A stretch of 64,000 bases of DNA, from assembly GCF_965363235.1 (NCBI RefSeq), contig NC_134851.1, positions 54,936,833 to 55,000,832 on the forward strand. The letters run 5' to 3'. Made by a program: the position numbers and the translations under genes. Positions within the stretch are counted from its first letter, which is position 1. Every line of letters begins with the position of its first letter. A model generated the notes under the pieces. That model saw only the letters and a program-made list of their open reading frames with translations. It had not been told where the DNA came from and searched no databases. This document shows, piece after piece, positions 1-11,768 of this stretch. The stretch comes from Mytilus galloprovincialis. Taxonomy: Eukaryota > Mollusca > Bivalvia > Mytilida > Mytilidae.

Positions 1-1260
1 CCTGTTTGGTAAAAAAAGTTCTATAGTATACATGTAATGTTGAGTCATACTGATAAAAAGATACGAAGTGGATGTAAGCAATTATAGTCAACTATACGGC
101 CTTCAACGATGAGCAAAAAAAAATCCCGTACACAAAAAAAAACTGAGAACACAGAAAGTCAAATTGAAAAACACAATAAGGGTTTGGTTTGATTTAAAAC
201 TTTTATTTTGCGTACAACGGCACTAGTTGAGTCCGGATTTTACAAACAAACAATTGAGTAAACATATACGCTATAAGTTGGTCTCAAGCGAAGGGTATCA
301 GAACTATATTATACAATTACTGTCTTTTGATGAGGTAAATGTGTGGTTTTATTGACTTTTTAAAAACTGATATTCACTGAGGTCAACGTGAATATCAGTT
401 TTTCAAAAGTCAATAAAACCACATAACTATCAAACCAAAAGACAGTAATTGTTTTATTCCATATTCCGAGAGAAATGTATGTAATGGAAAACATATTATC
501 ATGGAAGGATATAACATGGTTTTATCAAAGAGAACTGCCTATAAATTTAGCCAGTGAGAAAATAGAAAATGTTAAGTCGTATAATAAAACTGGTGGTAAG
601 AGAACTGGATGATAATGCATCGTTTGCGCTATAACTCGATTCCTACTTGTATTACAGTTATCAGAATTGGGTGTCTGGGTTAAATGAACTGCTGTTTGAC
701 TTCTATAGGATTGGACACAACCAACAGCACACCCTGCAGACTTAGAGAGATGAGCAAGGGCATGAAACAGTAATGACAAACCCAGTGAAATGGTCTTGTA
801 AGATCTTGTTTCTTCAAAAGCGTATGTGAAAGTGCCACCTTTAAGACGGAAATTCACTTGTTCAATTTTGCGTTACTGTTTCAGGTTCAACAATCAAAAT
901 TGTTAAACACTCAAGCCACCTTAATTACCCTTATATTTTGGAATAAAAAAAAAATGGTGTGGAAAGATCTACGCTGGGCATAACAAAGAATCCCAATTGA
1001 CCAGGTTACCTAGACATACATGTTTACACAACAACTTGTTTGTGTTTTAAAGGACAATAGACTTAGTATAAAAAAACATGTCTAATAGTGTCCACTAAGC
1101 TGGTCGCTAACCATCTGGATTAATAAAAAGAATGTCACTTGTTTGTATTTAGCCATGTGTATTGATTAGAACTGTTCTACATTACAATGTGATATAGGAT
1201 GACTTTTATTTATCATTCTAATCGTTCTTAATAGTAGTAATAGATTACGTCGGTATTTTC
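1..1260. other. Gene-free repeat-rich stretch
   Basis: I see no gene in this stretch. It holds a fragment of a dispersed mussel repeat near 80-115 (tagged by a 'ggccttcaacgatgagcaaa' segment), one arm of a distant inverted repeat at 211-247 and a foldback at 314-451. A 110-codon minus-strand open frame at 525-857 has no recognisable domain or splice context and is not called. Confidence 0.5.
314..451. repeat. Foldback (palindromic) element
   Basis: The left side begins 'caattactgtctttt' and the right side ends 'aaaagacagtaattg'. An inner pair ('ggttttattgact' and 'agtcaataaaacc') pairs as well. The whole 138 bp can fold into one long hairpin with short internal loops. This is the structure of a small non-autonomous foldback transposon; no coding capacity. 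Confidence 0.7.
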
Positions 1261-1269
1261 TGATTATCA

Positions 1270-1312
1270 TTAAACCATGGAAGTAATATTCAAATATTAC
1301 TTCCATGATTAA
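1270..1312. repeat. Short near-perfect palindrome
   Basis: 'atggaagtaatat' at 1277-1289 is followed after a few bases by its exact reverse complement 'atattacttccat', and similarity extends outward on both sides. It is isolated in non-coding sequence; function unknown. Confidence 0.6.
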
Positions 1313-1335
1313 ACTAAGGTTATATTATGAGGCGA

Positions 1336-1411
1336 TAAACTGGACCCCTGTTGTGTTCACTTATCTCTACACTTCGGTGCGGAGATTAAGATGGAATGGC
1401 GGACCAGTTTA
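1336..1411 (+). other. Nested hairpin with UUCG tetraloop
   Basis: 'taaactgg' (1336-1343) pairs with 'ccagttta' (1404-1411). Inside, 1360-1390 forms a stem of about 13 bp with one bulge, capped by C(TTCG)G. This could be a structured RNA segment or part of a repeat family. I do not recognise it as a known snRNA, tRNA or SINE head. Confidence 0.35.
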
Positions 1412-1629
1412 AGTAGGCGGGTGATCGAAAGACGGTAGTTCAATGTAATATGTTACCACCTTTTCTGTAAGAGGGTGTTTATTACTTGAGATAGATTCTG
1501 ACCTCACAGAAAGAGGTTCAGGGAGACCTTGTTCTAATTACACATCCTGGTAACACCAGAAACAAAATGTAGAAATGTTGTAAACCGACCGAAAATGCAA
1601 ATGAAAATAAATAGACTGTAAATATAAAA

Positions 1630-1760
1630 AAAGAAGATGTGGTACTATGTTTGCCAATGAGACAACACACCACAAGAGACCAAATGACACAGAAATTAAC
1701 AGCTATAGGTCACAGTACGGTCTTCAACAATGAGTAAAGCTCATACCGCATAGATTTACT
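1630..1760 (+). repeat. Dispersed mussel repeat, family A
   Basis: Tagged by 'gccaatgagacaac', 'caagagaccaaatgacacag' and 'cttcaacaatgag'. Related copies in this window lie near 2940-2995, 32175-32265, 34865-34945, 51705-51770 and 54000-54118, some in reverse orientation. I recognise it as very common in Mytilus DNA. No open frame. Confidence 0.7.
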
Positions 1761-2081
1761 TTCGACAAGTGAAGGTTTGGCCATGATACCTAGCTATTAA
1801 AAATACACACCGAATGAATACTAAGTTTAACTATTCAATATCAACGAATTCTAAAAGTTACTATAGTTGCTGCATGTTGAAATTCGGGTTTGGTTAAAAC
1901 CACCTACGCAATAAGAACAGTGTCGTTACACGAATTAAAACTTTTAAACCAAATCGGTTTTTTTATTCAATTTAACATTTCTAAGTTCACACTTCGTTTT
2001 ATTATTTACAGTACAGTGGCATTTGATACACTGCTATCTATCTTAAATGATAACGGCTGTCAGTAAAACAACTTTTCATCC

Positions 2082-2260
2082 AATAGGCAGTGGCGGATCC
2101 AGCCATTTGAAAAAGGGGGGGTTCCCAACCCAGGACAAAGGGGGGGGGGGGGGGGGGGTTCCAACTACATGTCCCCATTCAAATGCATTGATCGTCCAAA
2201 AAAAAGGGGGGTTCCAACCCCCGGAACCCCCCCCCCCCCCTGGATCCGCCACTGAATAGG
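2082..2260. mobile_element. MITE with CAGTGGCGGATCC termini and 6-bp target duplication
   Basis: The element is 2088-2254 (167 bp). It starts 'cagtggcggatccag' and ends 'tggatccgccactg', perfect inverted ends, and is flanked on both sides by 'aatagg' (2082-2087 and 2255-2260). The interior has G- and C-homopolymer runs and a conserved core 'ccccattcaaatgcattgat'. Related copies: 14279-14370, 18976-19120, 24151-24280, 27063-27195, 61711-61849. No transposase is encoded, so it moves in trans if at all. Confidence 0.8.
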
Positions 2261-2699
2261 ACAATTATCAAATGGATACCAAATAACGTATGTGCTAACT
2301 TAGCAACGGTTTGTTTTGTAAAATCCGGACTCAACTAGTGTCGTTGTACACGAACTAACACTTTTGCATTGAACCATGCGCTTATGTGTTTGTGTTTTTT
2401 CGTTGTTTTTTTTTTTTTTTTTTAATTTCACAGGTCTGTGTTCTCAGTTTATTTTAAAATTTACAGTATAGTGACATTAGATACATTGAAATATTTTTTT
2501 GATGAAAATATTTATCTCTTAGACAAGTGCTCATATTAATTGTTATTGGCTTTGGACTATCTTAGTACTCTCTGATTTGTCCTTTGTCTCTATTGCGTTT
2601 GCGATAGCTTTTTATACGTTTTGGTTCGATTTGATGACTAAAACCCTTTTCAACTGATTTTGTTTTATTAATTTTTATGTTGTACTGTTAAAAAAAATG

Positions 2700-3005
2700 T
2701 CCCAGGATAGATGGAGGGTTTTGGCACACGAAAACATGTTTAATCTCGCCACTTTCTGTATGTGCCTGGCCCAAGTCTGGAGCCATTTATCGTTTACTGT
2801 ATTGTACATAAAGGCCATTTGTTTTCTAGTTTAAATTGTTTTACAATTATCATTTCGAGGCCTTGTATTACTTACCATGCAGTTTGTGTTTTGTTCATTG
2901 TTGATGGTCATCAAACGGTGACCTATTGTCATTAACGTATGTCATTGATCGATGGGGAGGGTTGTCTCATTAGCAATCATAACATATCTCCTTAATTTCA
3001 TATGA
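2700..3005 (-). repeat. Dispersed mussel repeat
   Basis: Contains 'aacatgtttaatctcgcca', a 'cctggcccaagtctggagcc' segment and, at the end, 'ggttgtctcattagcaatca', the reverse of repeat family A. These belong to one common composite in mussel DNA. No coding sequence. Confidence 0.6.
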
Positions 3006-3529
3006 TACCATTTGATCATGATGAACATGATGAACGATGTATAGTAGCTTTGGTATTGTACTGTAAATACATTTGTAGGTTAGAACACAGCAGAAATGGG
3101 TCCTTTGTTGTTTTATCACCCTGATACCCTGACTGGTTTATTGATAAATCCATCAAAATAGAAACAATCATTAACAGGACTAAAGTAGTATTAAAATAAA
3201 AGCTAGGCTAATGTGAAAAGAGTTCTTAAATGTTTACCCCTTTTTTGCCCTAGCATCCAATTTCGTAAAGGTATTGGTATATAGAAGAAGTTATGAAAAG
3301 AAAAAACTAGACTCAAACTACCCTTCCCGCCTTGCAAGCACTGAGACGGTGTGTGGTATTTTTTCCATAGAAAATTACCTTATCATATATAAAAACAAAC
3401 CTGCTTTGTGCAACGTTTGACTGTCATAACATGTATGTTCTGCCTTATTGAACGATAAATAGAAAAAAAATCATAGAATGGCAGACAACGGTAAAACATT
3501 AAGAGACGAACAGACAAACAACAGTCCAT

Positions 3530-5665
3530 AAAAACACTACAAAATATTAATCAGAAAACTAAGCATAACACTAAACTGAAAACTAAAGATTGAGCATAAT
3601 TATAAAACACTGAATACTAACGATTGGGGAAAACACTACACAGAAAACTAAAAATAGAACAAAACACTAAACAGAATACTTTAAAGTGAGCAAAACACTA
3701 CATGGAAAACTAAAGAAAGCAAGACAAAAACTCTACACAGAAAACAAAACAGGAAAACACTACAAGGAAAAATAAAGTTAGCAAAACACAAGACGGAAAA
3801 CTAAATAGTGAGCAAAACGCAAGGCGGAAGACTAAAGAGAGCAAAACACTTTACAGAAAACTTTTATGAGAGAACAAAATACCACACAGAAAACTAAAAA
3901 GTGAGCAATCACTACACTGAAAACTAAAGAGTGAGCATAACAATACGCAGAAATTTAAGAGAAAGCAAAACACTATTCAAAAAACTAAAGAGAGCTAGAG
4001 CAAAATACTACACAGAAAACTAAAGAGAGCAAGAGCAAACACTTCACAGAAAACTTAAGAGTGAACAAAACATTACAAAGAAAACTAAAGAAAGAAATAG
4101 CAAAACTCCACACAGAAAACTAAAAAAAGAGGAAAACACTACACGTAAAACCAAAGTGAGCAAAATGCAAGTCGGAAAACTTAAAAATGAGCAAAACAAT
4201 ACAAAGAAAACTAAAAAGTGAGCAAAATCACAATACAATAAACTGAAGAGTAAGATAAACATTACACGGAATACTAAAGAGAGCATAACACTAAACTGAA
4301 AACTAAAAAAAGACTAAAACACTTCACAGAAGACTCAAGAGTGAGCAAAACACTACACAGAAGACTCAAGAGTGAGCAAAACACTACACAGAAAATTAAA
4401 GAGTGATCTAAACACTGCACGGAAAACTATAGAGTGAGCAAAACACTTCACAGAAGACTTAAGAGTGAGCAAAACACTACACAGAAAATTAAGGAGTGAT
4501 CTAAACACTGCACGGAAAACTATAGTTAGCAAAACACTTCACAGAAGACTTAAGAGTGAGCAAACACTACATAGAAACTGTAGAGTGAGCTAAACACTAC
4601 ACAGAAAACTTAAGAGGGAGCAAAACACTACACAGAAAACTATAGAGGGAGCAAAACACTACACAGAAAAATATAGAGGGAGCAAAACACTACACAGAAA
4701 ACTTAAGAGAGAGCAAAACACTACACAGAAAACTATATAAGGAACAAAACACTACACAGAAAAATATAGAGGGAGCAAAACACTACACAGAAAACTATAG
4801 AGGGAGCAAAACACTACACAAAAAAACTTAAGAGAGAGCAAAACACTACACAGAAAACTATTTAAGGAACAAAACACTACACAGAAAAATATAGAGGGAG
4901 CAAAACACTACACAGAAAACTATAGAGGGAGCAAAACACTACACAAAAAAACTTAAGAGAGAGCAAAACACTACACAGAAAACTATTTAAGGAACAAAAC
5001 ACTACACAGAAAAATATAGAGGGAGCAAAACACTACACAGAAAACTATAGAGGGAGCAAAACACTACACAAAAAAACTTAAGAGAGAGCAAAACACTACA
5101 CAGAAAACTATAGAGTGAGCAAAAGACTACACAGAAAACTATAGAGGGAACAAAACACTACAAAGAAAACTTTAGAGTGAGCAAAACACTACACAGAAAT
5201 CTAAGGAGTGAGCAAAACACTTCAAAGAAAACTTAAGACAGCAAAACATTACACAGAAAACTATAAAAGGAACAAAACACTACACAGAAAAATATAGAGG
5301 GAGCAAAACACTACACAGAAAACTATAGAGGGAGCAAAACACTACACAAAAAAACTTAAGAGAGAGCAAAACACTACACAGAAAACTATAGAGTGAGCAA
5401 AAGACTACACAGAAAACTATAGAGGGAACAAAACACTACAAAGAAAACTTTAGAGTGAACAAAACACTACACAGAAATCTAAGGAGTGAGCAAAACACTT
5501 CAAAGAAAACTTAAGAGAGCAAAACATTACACAGAAAACTAAAAAGAGTGTAAAAAACTTCACAGAAAAAATTAAGAGTGAGCAAAACACTACACAGAAA
5601 ACTAAAGAGTGAGCAAAACACTGCACGGAAAATTATAGAGTAAGCAAAACACTACACAGAAATTA
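3530..5665. repeat. Minisatellite of about 30 bp with higher-order structure
   Basis: Roughly seventy degenerate copies of a 29-32 bp unit built around 'gcaaaacactacacagaaaa'. Copies are diverged at the left (3.5-4.3 kb) and much more alike between 4.6 and 5.4 kb. There a block of four monomers repeats with a 125-bp period: the 'cactacacaaaaaaactt' variant recurs at 4812, 4937 and 5062. Units vary in length and no phase is kept open, so it is not coding. Confidence 0.85.
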
Positions 5666-5734
5666 ATTACTGAGTGAGTGAACTCACACCCTTGAGATAC
5701 CCAAGGATAAACACATGTATCTCGAGGGGGGATA

Positions 5735-5945
5735 GGACCTTTATCGGGACTCCGGGATCGGGTGTTTTTAAGCTCGGGATTTCGGGATTGACCCTTTCGG
5801 GATCCGGGAATTCTTTTTTGCGAATTTCGGGACCTCGGGATTTTGTGTTTTTAAGCCCGGGATTTCGGGATTTCGTTTTTTCAAGCCCGGGATTTCGGGA
5901 TTTCGTTTTTTCAAGCCCGGGATTTCGGGATCAGGACCCCTCCTA
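5735..5945 (+). repeat. GGGAT-rich short tandem repeat
   Basis: A run of 'cgggatttcgggatttcg' variants with a 30-bp unit ('gcccgggatttcgggatttc') repeated about three times at 5848-5937. An open frame of 152 codons crosses it (5674-6132), but its composition is explained by the repeat. No flanking splice sites or domains were seen. Confidence 0.6.
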
Positions 5946-6139
5946 TCCCCCCTCTATCTCAGATCATGTTGATCATCACAAGTATAAATTCAGTGATATA
6001 TCGATTTTTTGTTGTCAAGAACGAGAAAAATGTAATACCATAGTAGAAATAAGAGATTTACCCTTCAATGTGAGCCAAGTTCCCAAAAATCAAGATTTTA
6101 GATTTTTAATCCCTTTAGAATTTAGGATTTAAAGCTGTC

Positions 6140-8490
6140 TACAGAAGCTGCCGAAGATATCTGAATGAAACTTTTTGAACAATAGAAATGTAAATGTTGA
6201 CCATATGATAGAAATTCACATTTGGTTCCATATACACATATAAACATGTGTAAAAGTTTTAATAACTTACTGTGATTGTGCTTTAATCATTTAATTCTTC
6301 CGGCAACTTTTAAATGAACAGGTAAACATCAAAGTAAACAAAATTATCGAATTATTATCGTATTGTTTATCAGAGATTTATCTAAATGTTGACCTTTTCA
6401 CATCAAATCAATATTTAAGAGACTTACTGTCAATGAAAAAAAGACTCCATTTTGTTTTTTTTTATGTGATCTCCCTTTTTATGATTTCTTTTTTGTATTT
6501 ATCAATGGAGCGTTTCAGCTATTACACTATCTTTAGTTAGTTCAAATACAAATAAAGTCGTCTTTATATTATTGGTGACATTGGTTGTCACCAGACTACT
6601 GTATAAATCATGCTTATTGTATCTCTTATTGTTTTGCTAGTTTTTGATAAGCGTCATTTCATGAACAGCACACATTGGAAAATTATAAAACGTGTCACTT
6701 TTCTCTATTTTGTTCATCGTCCCCTTGGTACCTTTTGACGATTATTTACACTCGTGGGTGAAACCCAAAGGCTTGACCTTGGTTTGGATAGAATGATCTT
6801 CGTTTGCTGAAAACTTCAAAATATGAAAACAATACTTTATATAATTTCATGCGTTCGAAGCATTTTCTTTATTTACCTTCATCTGGAACGTTCAAAGTCG
6901 GATATTTGAAATCCAAGGACGTATAACATACGCAACAGTTATGAAACAAGACTAGTGTTTTCCATTCAGCATTTTAGTCTTAGATTCAAAATTGTATGGC
7001 CAAATCCATCCTTAGTGCAACTTTGACTAAGGGAAATATCACATCGAGAAATATAAAAAAAACTTCGTGTTTACTTTTATTTCTCAATTTATGTTTTTTT
7101 TTTAATTATGAGGGTGTATTTTTTATTGTTCATAATCTTAGTTTGCATTGTTGTTTTTTTTTTTTTAATTTAAGTGTGTATTTCTTCTTTTTGTTTTTAG
7201 TTATCAGTGTGCATCTTTAATTTTTTATAATCTTGACGGTGTAATTTTATTTTCATGGTGTAAGTTAAAACTTTCAGTGTGTGTTTTTTGTAATTCTTTT
7301 AAGCGTCAGTTTTGTTGATATTTTAATCTTACTGGCGTGTATATTTTTGTTTTTAGTTTCAATTTGTATCTCATTGGGTAATTTTTAAGAAAATTAACTT
7401 GAACTAAATTATGACGAGAACGGCTTTTCATATCAGACCTCATTATAGGAAACCCCAATTACAATCTATGGAATCTGTGCTTGAATCTCATTTGTATATA
7501 TATGCTCGAGAGTTTCCAACAATCCCTAAAAAGTACAGCATTGCCATTTGGTAGGTCATGAAATCACACCAGTAACTATGTCATGCATATGTTAATGTGC
7601 TAAGAAACAGTATTAACACATCCCTCTAAATGTGACAAAAAGTAAAGGCGTTTTAGTCTTAAAATAGAAAAATTCAAATCGATAAATTAACAGATGTACG
7701 GCAGAAAAAAATGAGAAACTCATTAGTTTTATTAAATCTATTTCTGTAAAATTCTATCCTCTCTTCAAAACGTGACAATTCTATATTTATTTATATTTTG
7801 TCCAAATACATATTTTTATAATAAACAACAGTCATTTGTATATCACACGTGCTATATTCTATATTTGTTATCATTGTTATATTTTCATGTCTCTGTACCT
7901 TTCAGTCAGATGGCCCGGAAGCTGAAGTGCGATGGTCATGCAGATGTTTAATGATCAACGTCGAAGGAAGTTCGCCGATGAGCGATGGTCTATACAAAAG
8001 AGTTTAAGATTTATGTTATTATGAGAACAGTTACTGTATATATTCATAATATCATATAAATGTACATTCATTATATACTTTCTATATGTCTGTCACTGTC
8101 TGTCCATAACCAGAGTTGCATGCTTACTGAGAGATCGTCCTCTTTTATTTTCTACAAGTGGACATGAATCAGCATTAACATTTTATCTTGATTTTGTTCC
8201 TTTCGTGAGTTCCTCGTTTACCGTATATCATAAAACGGTTTTGTATTTAGAGAATTTCATGTTTCTTCTAGGGTAAAAAGAAAGAACCGTTTGTTGTCAC
8301 TGCAGGTAGTTAACTGCTAGTACCCTCTATCCAAACATCCTCTTGCTGCTCGTAGTTTCTTTAGTTTGTAATCCCCTAATCAACTTAAAAACCAGGTAAA
8401 CTACTTCTTACCATTTTCTCTAGCCAAGGATTACGACCGAGGAGGAGACTGGACAGTAACCCTTGGCTAGCGAAGATGGCTTCTTAAATA
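6140..8490. other. Non-coding stretch, T-rich degenerate repeat at 7050-7390
   Basis: I see no gene. At 7050-7390 a loose T-rich motif ('gtgtgtattttt' with 'ttagttt') recurs at irregular spacing, which explains the short hydrophobic open frame at 6996-7220. The rest is AT-rich sequence without recognisable features. Confidence 0.45.
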
Positions 8491-8499
8491 CAAATTACT

Positions 8500-8961
8500 C
8501 TTTCACTAAATAATTCTAAATTTGGTGACTATGTGGAACGCATCTATCCCATCGAGCTAGAGATAAAGGATACTACAGATACAGTTATGTCGGCCTCATA
8601 TCTTGACTTACATCTAGAAATTGACAATGAGTTTCGGTTGAAAACAAAACTTTACGACAAAATAGATGATTTCAGCTTTCCAATTGTGAACTTTCCATTA
8701 CTAAGTAGCAACATTCCAGCAGCACCTGCATACGGGGTATTATATATCTCCCAATTGATACGATATTCCCGTGCTTGCATTTTCTATCATGATTTTCTTG
8801 ATAGAGGGTTGCTGCTTACGAGGAAGCTATTAAACCAAGAGTTCCAAATGGTAAAGTTGAAATCATCCCTTCGTAAATTTTACGGACGCCATCACGAGTT
8901 GGTTGACCGTTATGGAAAAACCGTTTCACAAATGATATCGGATATGTTCCTTACGTCGTAA
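8500..8961 (+). pseudogene. Reverse transcriptase C-terminal fragment (retroelement)
   Basis: An open frame from about 8500 to the TAA at 8959-8961 reads as the C-terminal part of a retroelement polyprotein. It includes 'IKDTTDTVMSASYLDLHLEI', 'NFPLLSSNIPAAPAYGV' and 'SSLRKFYGRHHELVDRYG'. This segment is familiar from reverse-transcriptase proteins abundant in bivalves and other invertebrates. The catalytic YxDD region, expected just upstream, is absent, so the copy is 5'-truncated and dead. One small slip is visible where 'YGVLYIS' carries an extra residue relative to the usual 'YGVYIS'. It is followed by the tail sequence at 9000-9260, as expected for the 3' end of such an element. I cannot assign the clade with certainty. 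A second, more decayed copy is at 20341-20775. Confidence 0.75.
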
Positions 8962-8999
8962 CTACAATCCCCTTTCCTTTCATGAATGTGACCTACCGA

Positions 9000-9265
9000 A
9001 TAAGACTATTTACCAGATTTGTTATCACATAAGCAACACGACGGGTGCCACATGTGGAGCAGCATATGCTTACCCTTCCGGAGCACCTGAGATCACCCCT
9101 AGTTTTTTGATGGGGTTCGTGTTGTTTATTCTTTAGTTTTCTATGTTGTGTCATGTGTGCTGTTGTTTGTTTGTTTTTTTTCATTTTTAGCCATGGCGTT
9201 GTCAGTTTGTTTAATATTTATGAGTTTGACTGTCCCCTTGATATCTTTCGTCCCCTTTTACTTCT
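9000..9265 (+). mobile_element. Retroelement 3' tail, copy 1
   Basis: Non-coding tail with 'ccggagcacctgagatcacc', 'ggggttcgtgttgtttattc', 'gccatggcgttgtcagtttg' and 'atgagtttgactgtcccctt'. The same sequence recurs at 11505-11768, 18757-18840 (partial) and 22898-23100, and reversed at 10925-11110. Its place right after a reverse-transcriptase frame here suggests it is that element's 3' untranslated region. Confidence 0.75.
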
Positions 9266-9614
9266 TAGACTACATCAATCAACAAGAAAAGCATTGCAAA
9301 TGTTTTTTTGTGTTGACCATCGTACTTCAGCGTTACCACAAACGCACTTCGGTGTAGCTATCAACAAGATAGCGTTATAATGCCATCATTGCACTCCAAT
9401 ATGATCAGAAACGAACTGCATTGTCAAACTATCGCGCATCAGCGTGACCATCGTGGTTCTGATTCCTACATATATATACCATTAATGTACGGGTAGGGTC
9501 AATTATAAATATACCGTTATTTATCCATCAGACCAAACCAGTTATTCATATCTGTCTGAGAAGCCAGCATTTATATTTACACGAATGCGTAGGAAATATT
9601 TTGTTTTAGACCAA

Positions 9615-10250
9615 GTCCTTCGAGAAATAGCAGCAGTCTTGGACACTCAGAGGAGGTAGAAGACGAAGATAGAGTAAGGATCAAAGTTCGTCAACTTCAT
9701 GAAATGAGGTGGAGAGTTAGCAAGAAACACATACAACAAAGCTAATAGTATTCTAGCAACAGCAAATGACTGGGAGATGCAAGCCGACGTTGGGGGAAAG
9801 ACCACCTTCCTAACAACCCTCCGACCAGACATTGTGCTTTGGTCCAGAATCAACAGACAGGTCATTTTTGTATAGCAAACAGTGCCATGGGAAACAAGAC
9901 TCGAAGAAGCCCACGAGAGAAATCTTGCCAAGTACCAGGAATTGTTAACAGACATTCAAGAGAAGAATTTGGGAACATGGTATTTCTTGTGGAGGTAGGC
10001 TGTATAGGCTTTGTTTCTCAAACAATTTGGACAGCCTTGGGGTCCATAGGACTAACTGGACCAGTGAAATAGCTTTGTGACAAAGGTTGGGATACAAGCA
10101 GAGGAAGAGTCTGTGGAAACAGTGGAGGAGCTTGCTGGTTCCTGACTGGACCAGATCAACTCAGTCTACGCACACACCCCCTCCCCCCCCCCCGGACATT
10201 GTCGTGGACATCGCCGAAACAGTCATGGAGAGGGGGTCGACCTGATGATG
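9615..10250 (+). pseudogene. Dead retrotransposon ORF end with restriction-like endonuclease
   Basis: Translation in broken frames gives 'DWEMQADVGGKTTFLTTLRP', 'DIVLWSRINRQVIFV', a stop, then 'TVPWETRLEEAHERNLAKYQ', and after a frameshift 'VEVGCIGFVSQTIWTALGSI'. This matches the C-terminal region of non-LTR retrotransposon proteins with a restriction-like endonuclease, where a PD...ELTVPWE pattern carries the catalytic acids. Here the expected Glu codon before 'LTVPWE' is a TAG stop (9877-9879). Further stops and a frameshift follow near 9980-10010. The copy is inactive. The upstream part (9615-9760) is too decayed to read. Confidence 0.65.
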
Positions 10251-10279
10251 GAACCAGCTGAGCAGTGCAAACACTGTTT

Positions 10280-10560
10280 CTAGGCTATGTTTAAGCTTTA
10301 ATAGTTATCAAAGGTACCAGGGTTACAATTTAATACGCCAGACGCGTGTTTCGTCTACATAAGACACATCAGTGACGCTCAGATCAAAAGTTATATAGCC
10401 AAAAAAGTAAAAAGTTGTATAGCATTGAGGACCAAAAATTCCAAAAATTGCGCCAAATATGGCTAAGGTAATCTGTGCCTGGGATGAAAAAAAGCAAAGT
10501 TTTTCGAAATATTCAAAGTTTTGTAAACAGGAAATTTATAAAAATGACCATATAATTGAT
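10280..10560 (+). repeat. Dispersed mussel repeat, family B
   Basis: Tagged by 'gttatcaaaggtaccagggt', 'taatacgccagacgcgtgtt', 'tcgtctacataagacacatc' and 'agtgacgctcagatcaaaag'. Related pieces lie at 18130-18250 and, reversed, at 20110-20235. I recognise it as one of the commonest Mytilus repeats. Its flank runs into the reversed retroelement tail at 10625-11110. Confidence 0.7.
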
Positions 10561-10624
10561 GTTCATGTTTAAGTTTCAATACCGTTTTTTTCAAAGTTTT
10601 GTTGTTTTTTTTTTTTGTGTTTTT

Positions 10625-11110
10625 TTGTTAAATTAAACAAATTGCGAAAACAAAATAGTTTCTCGATTATGCCTTAAAATCAATGGTTTTGATAAGAAAC
10701 TATGAGAAAAATGTACCGAGTCGCTTTTATAAATTTCTTATTCCGATGTTAGTGCGTACGTCATTCGAGTAGCCTTGAAACCAAAAGTGTTGACAAACAA
10801 AACATTTTGAATCAGTAATACTTCAGAACAGCCGGTGTGCAAATAACAATAAAAAACAATTCCAGACTTTAGAGAATGTCACAAAACAACACAAGAAAAA
10901 AAATCAAATTATACAGTGACCTTTTATGGTCAGTGTCCTTAAAAGAGCGTCGAAAAATACCGGAGGGACATTCAAACTCAAATAGAAATCCAAAGATTGA
11001 GTAACATAAACCCCACCAAAGTCTGAGGTTGTGGTCTCAAGTGCTCCGGAAGAGTAGGCAGATCCTGATCCACATTAAGTGATCGTAGTGAGTGGGTTAT
11101 TATGACTTAG
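10625..11110 (-). mobile_element. Retroelement 3' tail, reversed long copy
   Basis: Read on the minus strand, this is the tail family of 9000-9265 followed by about 300 bp that also follow the copy at 22898-23455 (landmarks 'tgtttgtcaacactttt' and 'cataatcgagaaa'). It matters because 11051-11100, read in reverse, contains 'actcactacgatcactt' and 'atgtggatcaggatctg'. That is the single-copy counterpart of the 45-bp minisatellite unit at 21744-22897. Confidence 0.7.
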
Positions 11111-11504
11111 AAGAAAGATAAAAACTACGAAGTAGATAGTTCGAGGAACAAAAACATAGATAACTAGTATCTCAATTATTTGTAAAACAATTGAAAGGTC
11201 TTTCCTGGAAAAGTGATGTTTTTGTAATGTACTTGTCACGACCTTTCATTTGATATACGACAAGCATACCTTCGGAACCTTTTAGCTTTTAACACTTAAT
11301 GACCCCATCCGCCTAAATTTTCGAGATCGGAAGTATGATATATGTAATGTAGACTTGATGATCTTTCATTTGATATGAGACAACGCCATGTTCTAGAAAG
11401 TTTGATTTTTGCACTTAATAACCCCATCCAACTAATTTTTGGATTACAGGAATTGGATATTTGAAATGTACACGTGAAGACCTTTCATTTGATATACAAC
11501 AACC

Positions 11505-11768
11505 TTAGACTATTTACCAGATTTGTTATCACATAAGCAACACGACGGGTGCCGCATGTGGAGCAGGATCTGCTTACCCTTCCGGAGCACCTGAGATCAC
11601 CCCTAGTTTTTTGGTGGGGTTCGTGTTGTTTATTCTTTAGTTTTCTATGTTGTGTCGTGTGTGCTGTTGTTTGTTTGTCTTTTTCATTTTTAGCCATGGC
11701 GTTGTCAGTTTGTTTAATATTTATGAGTTTGACTGTCCCTTTGGTATCTTTCGTCCCTCTTTTATCTT
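11505..11768 (+). mobile_element. Retroelement 3' tail, copy 2 (nested)
   Basis: Nearly identical over about 250 bp to 9000-9265, including 'cacgacgggtgccgcatgtg' and 'gccatggcgttgtcagtttg'. It lies between two modules of the element at 11195-13409, so it inserted after that element. Short open frames inside it (11549-11841) are shadows. Confidence 0.75.

Larger units (their letters stand above)
211..2352. repeat. Inverted repeat arms about 2.1 kb apart
   Basis: The segment 211-247 (containing 'actagttgagtccggatttt') is nearly the reverse complement of 2312-2352. A third, partial copy in direct orientation lies near 1915-1960. The arms could be ends of one larger decayed element or independent members of one family. 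No transposase frame lies between them. Confidence 0.55.

Noticed and set aside
525..857. 110-codon minus-strand frame
   Set aside because: No domain, no codon or splice evidence; within chance length for this amount of sequence.
3530..5665. CRISPR-like array
   Set aside because: Units are contiguous and degenerate without unique spacers, and the setting is an animal genome.
5674..6132. 152-codon open frame as a gene
   Set aside because: Its middle is a 30-bp GGGAT-rich repeat and its ends have no recognisable domain or junctions.
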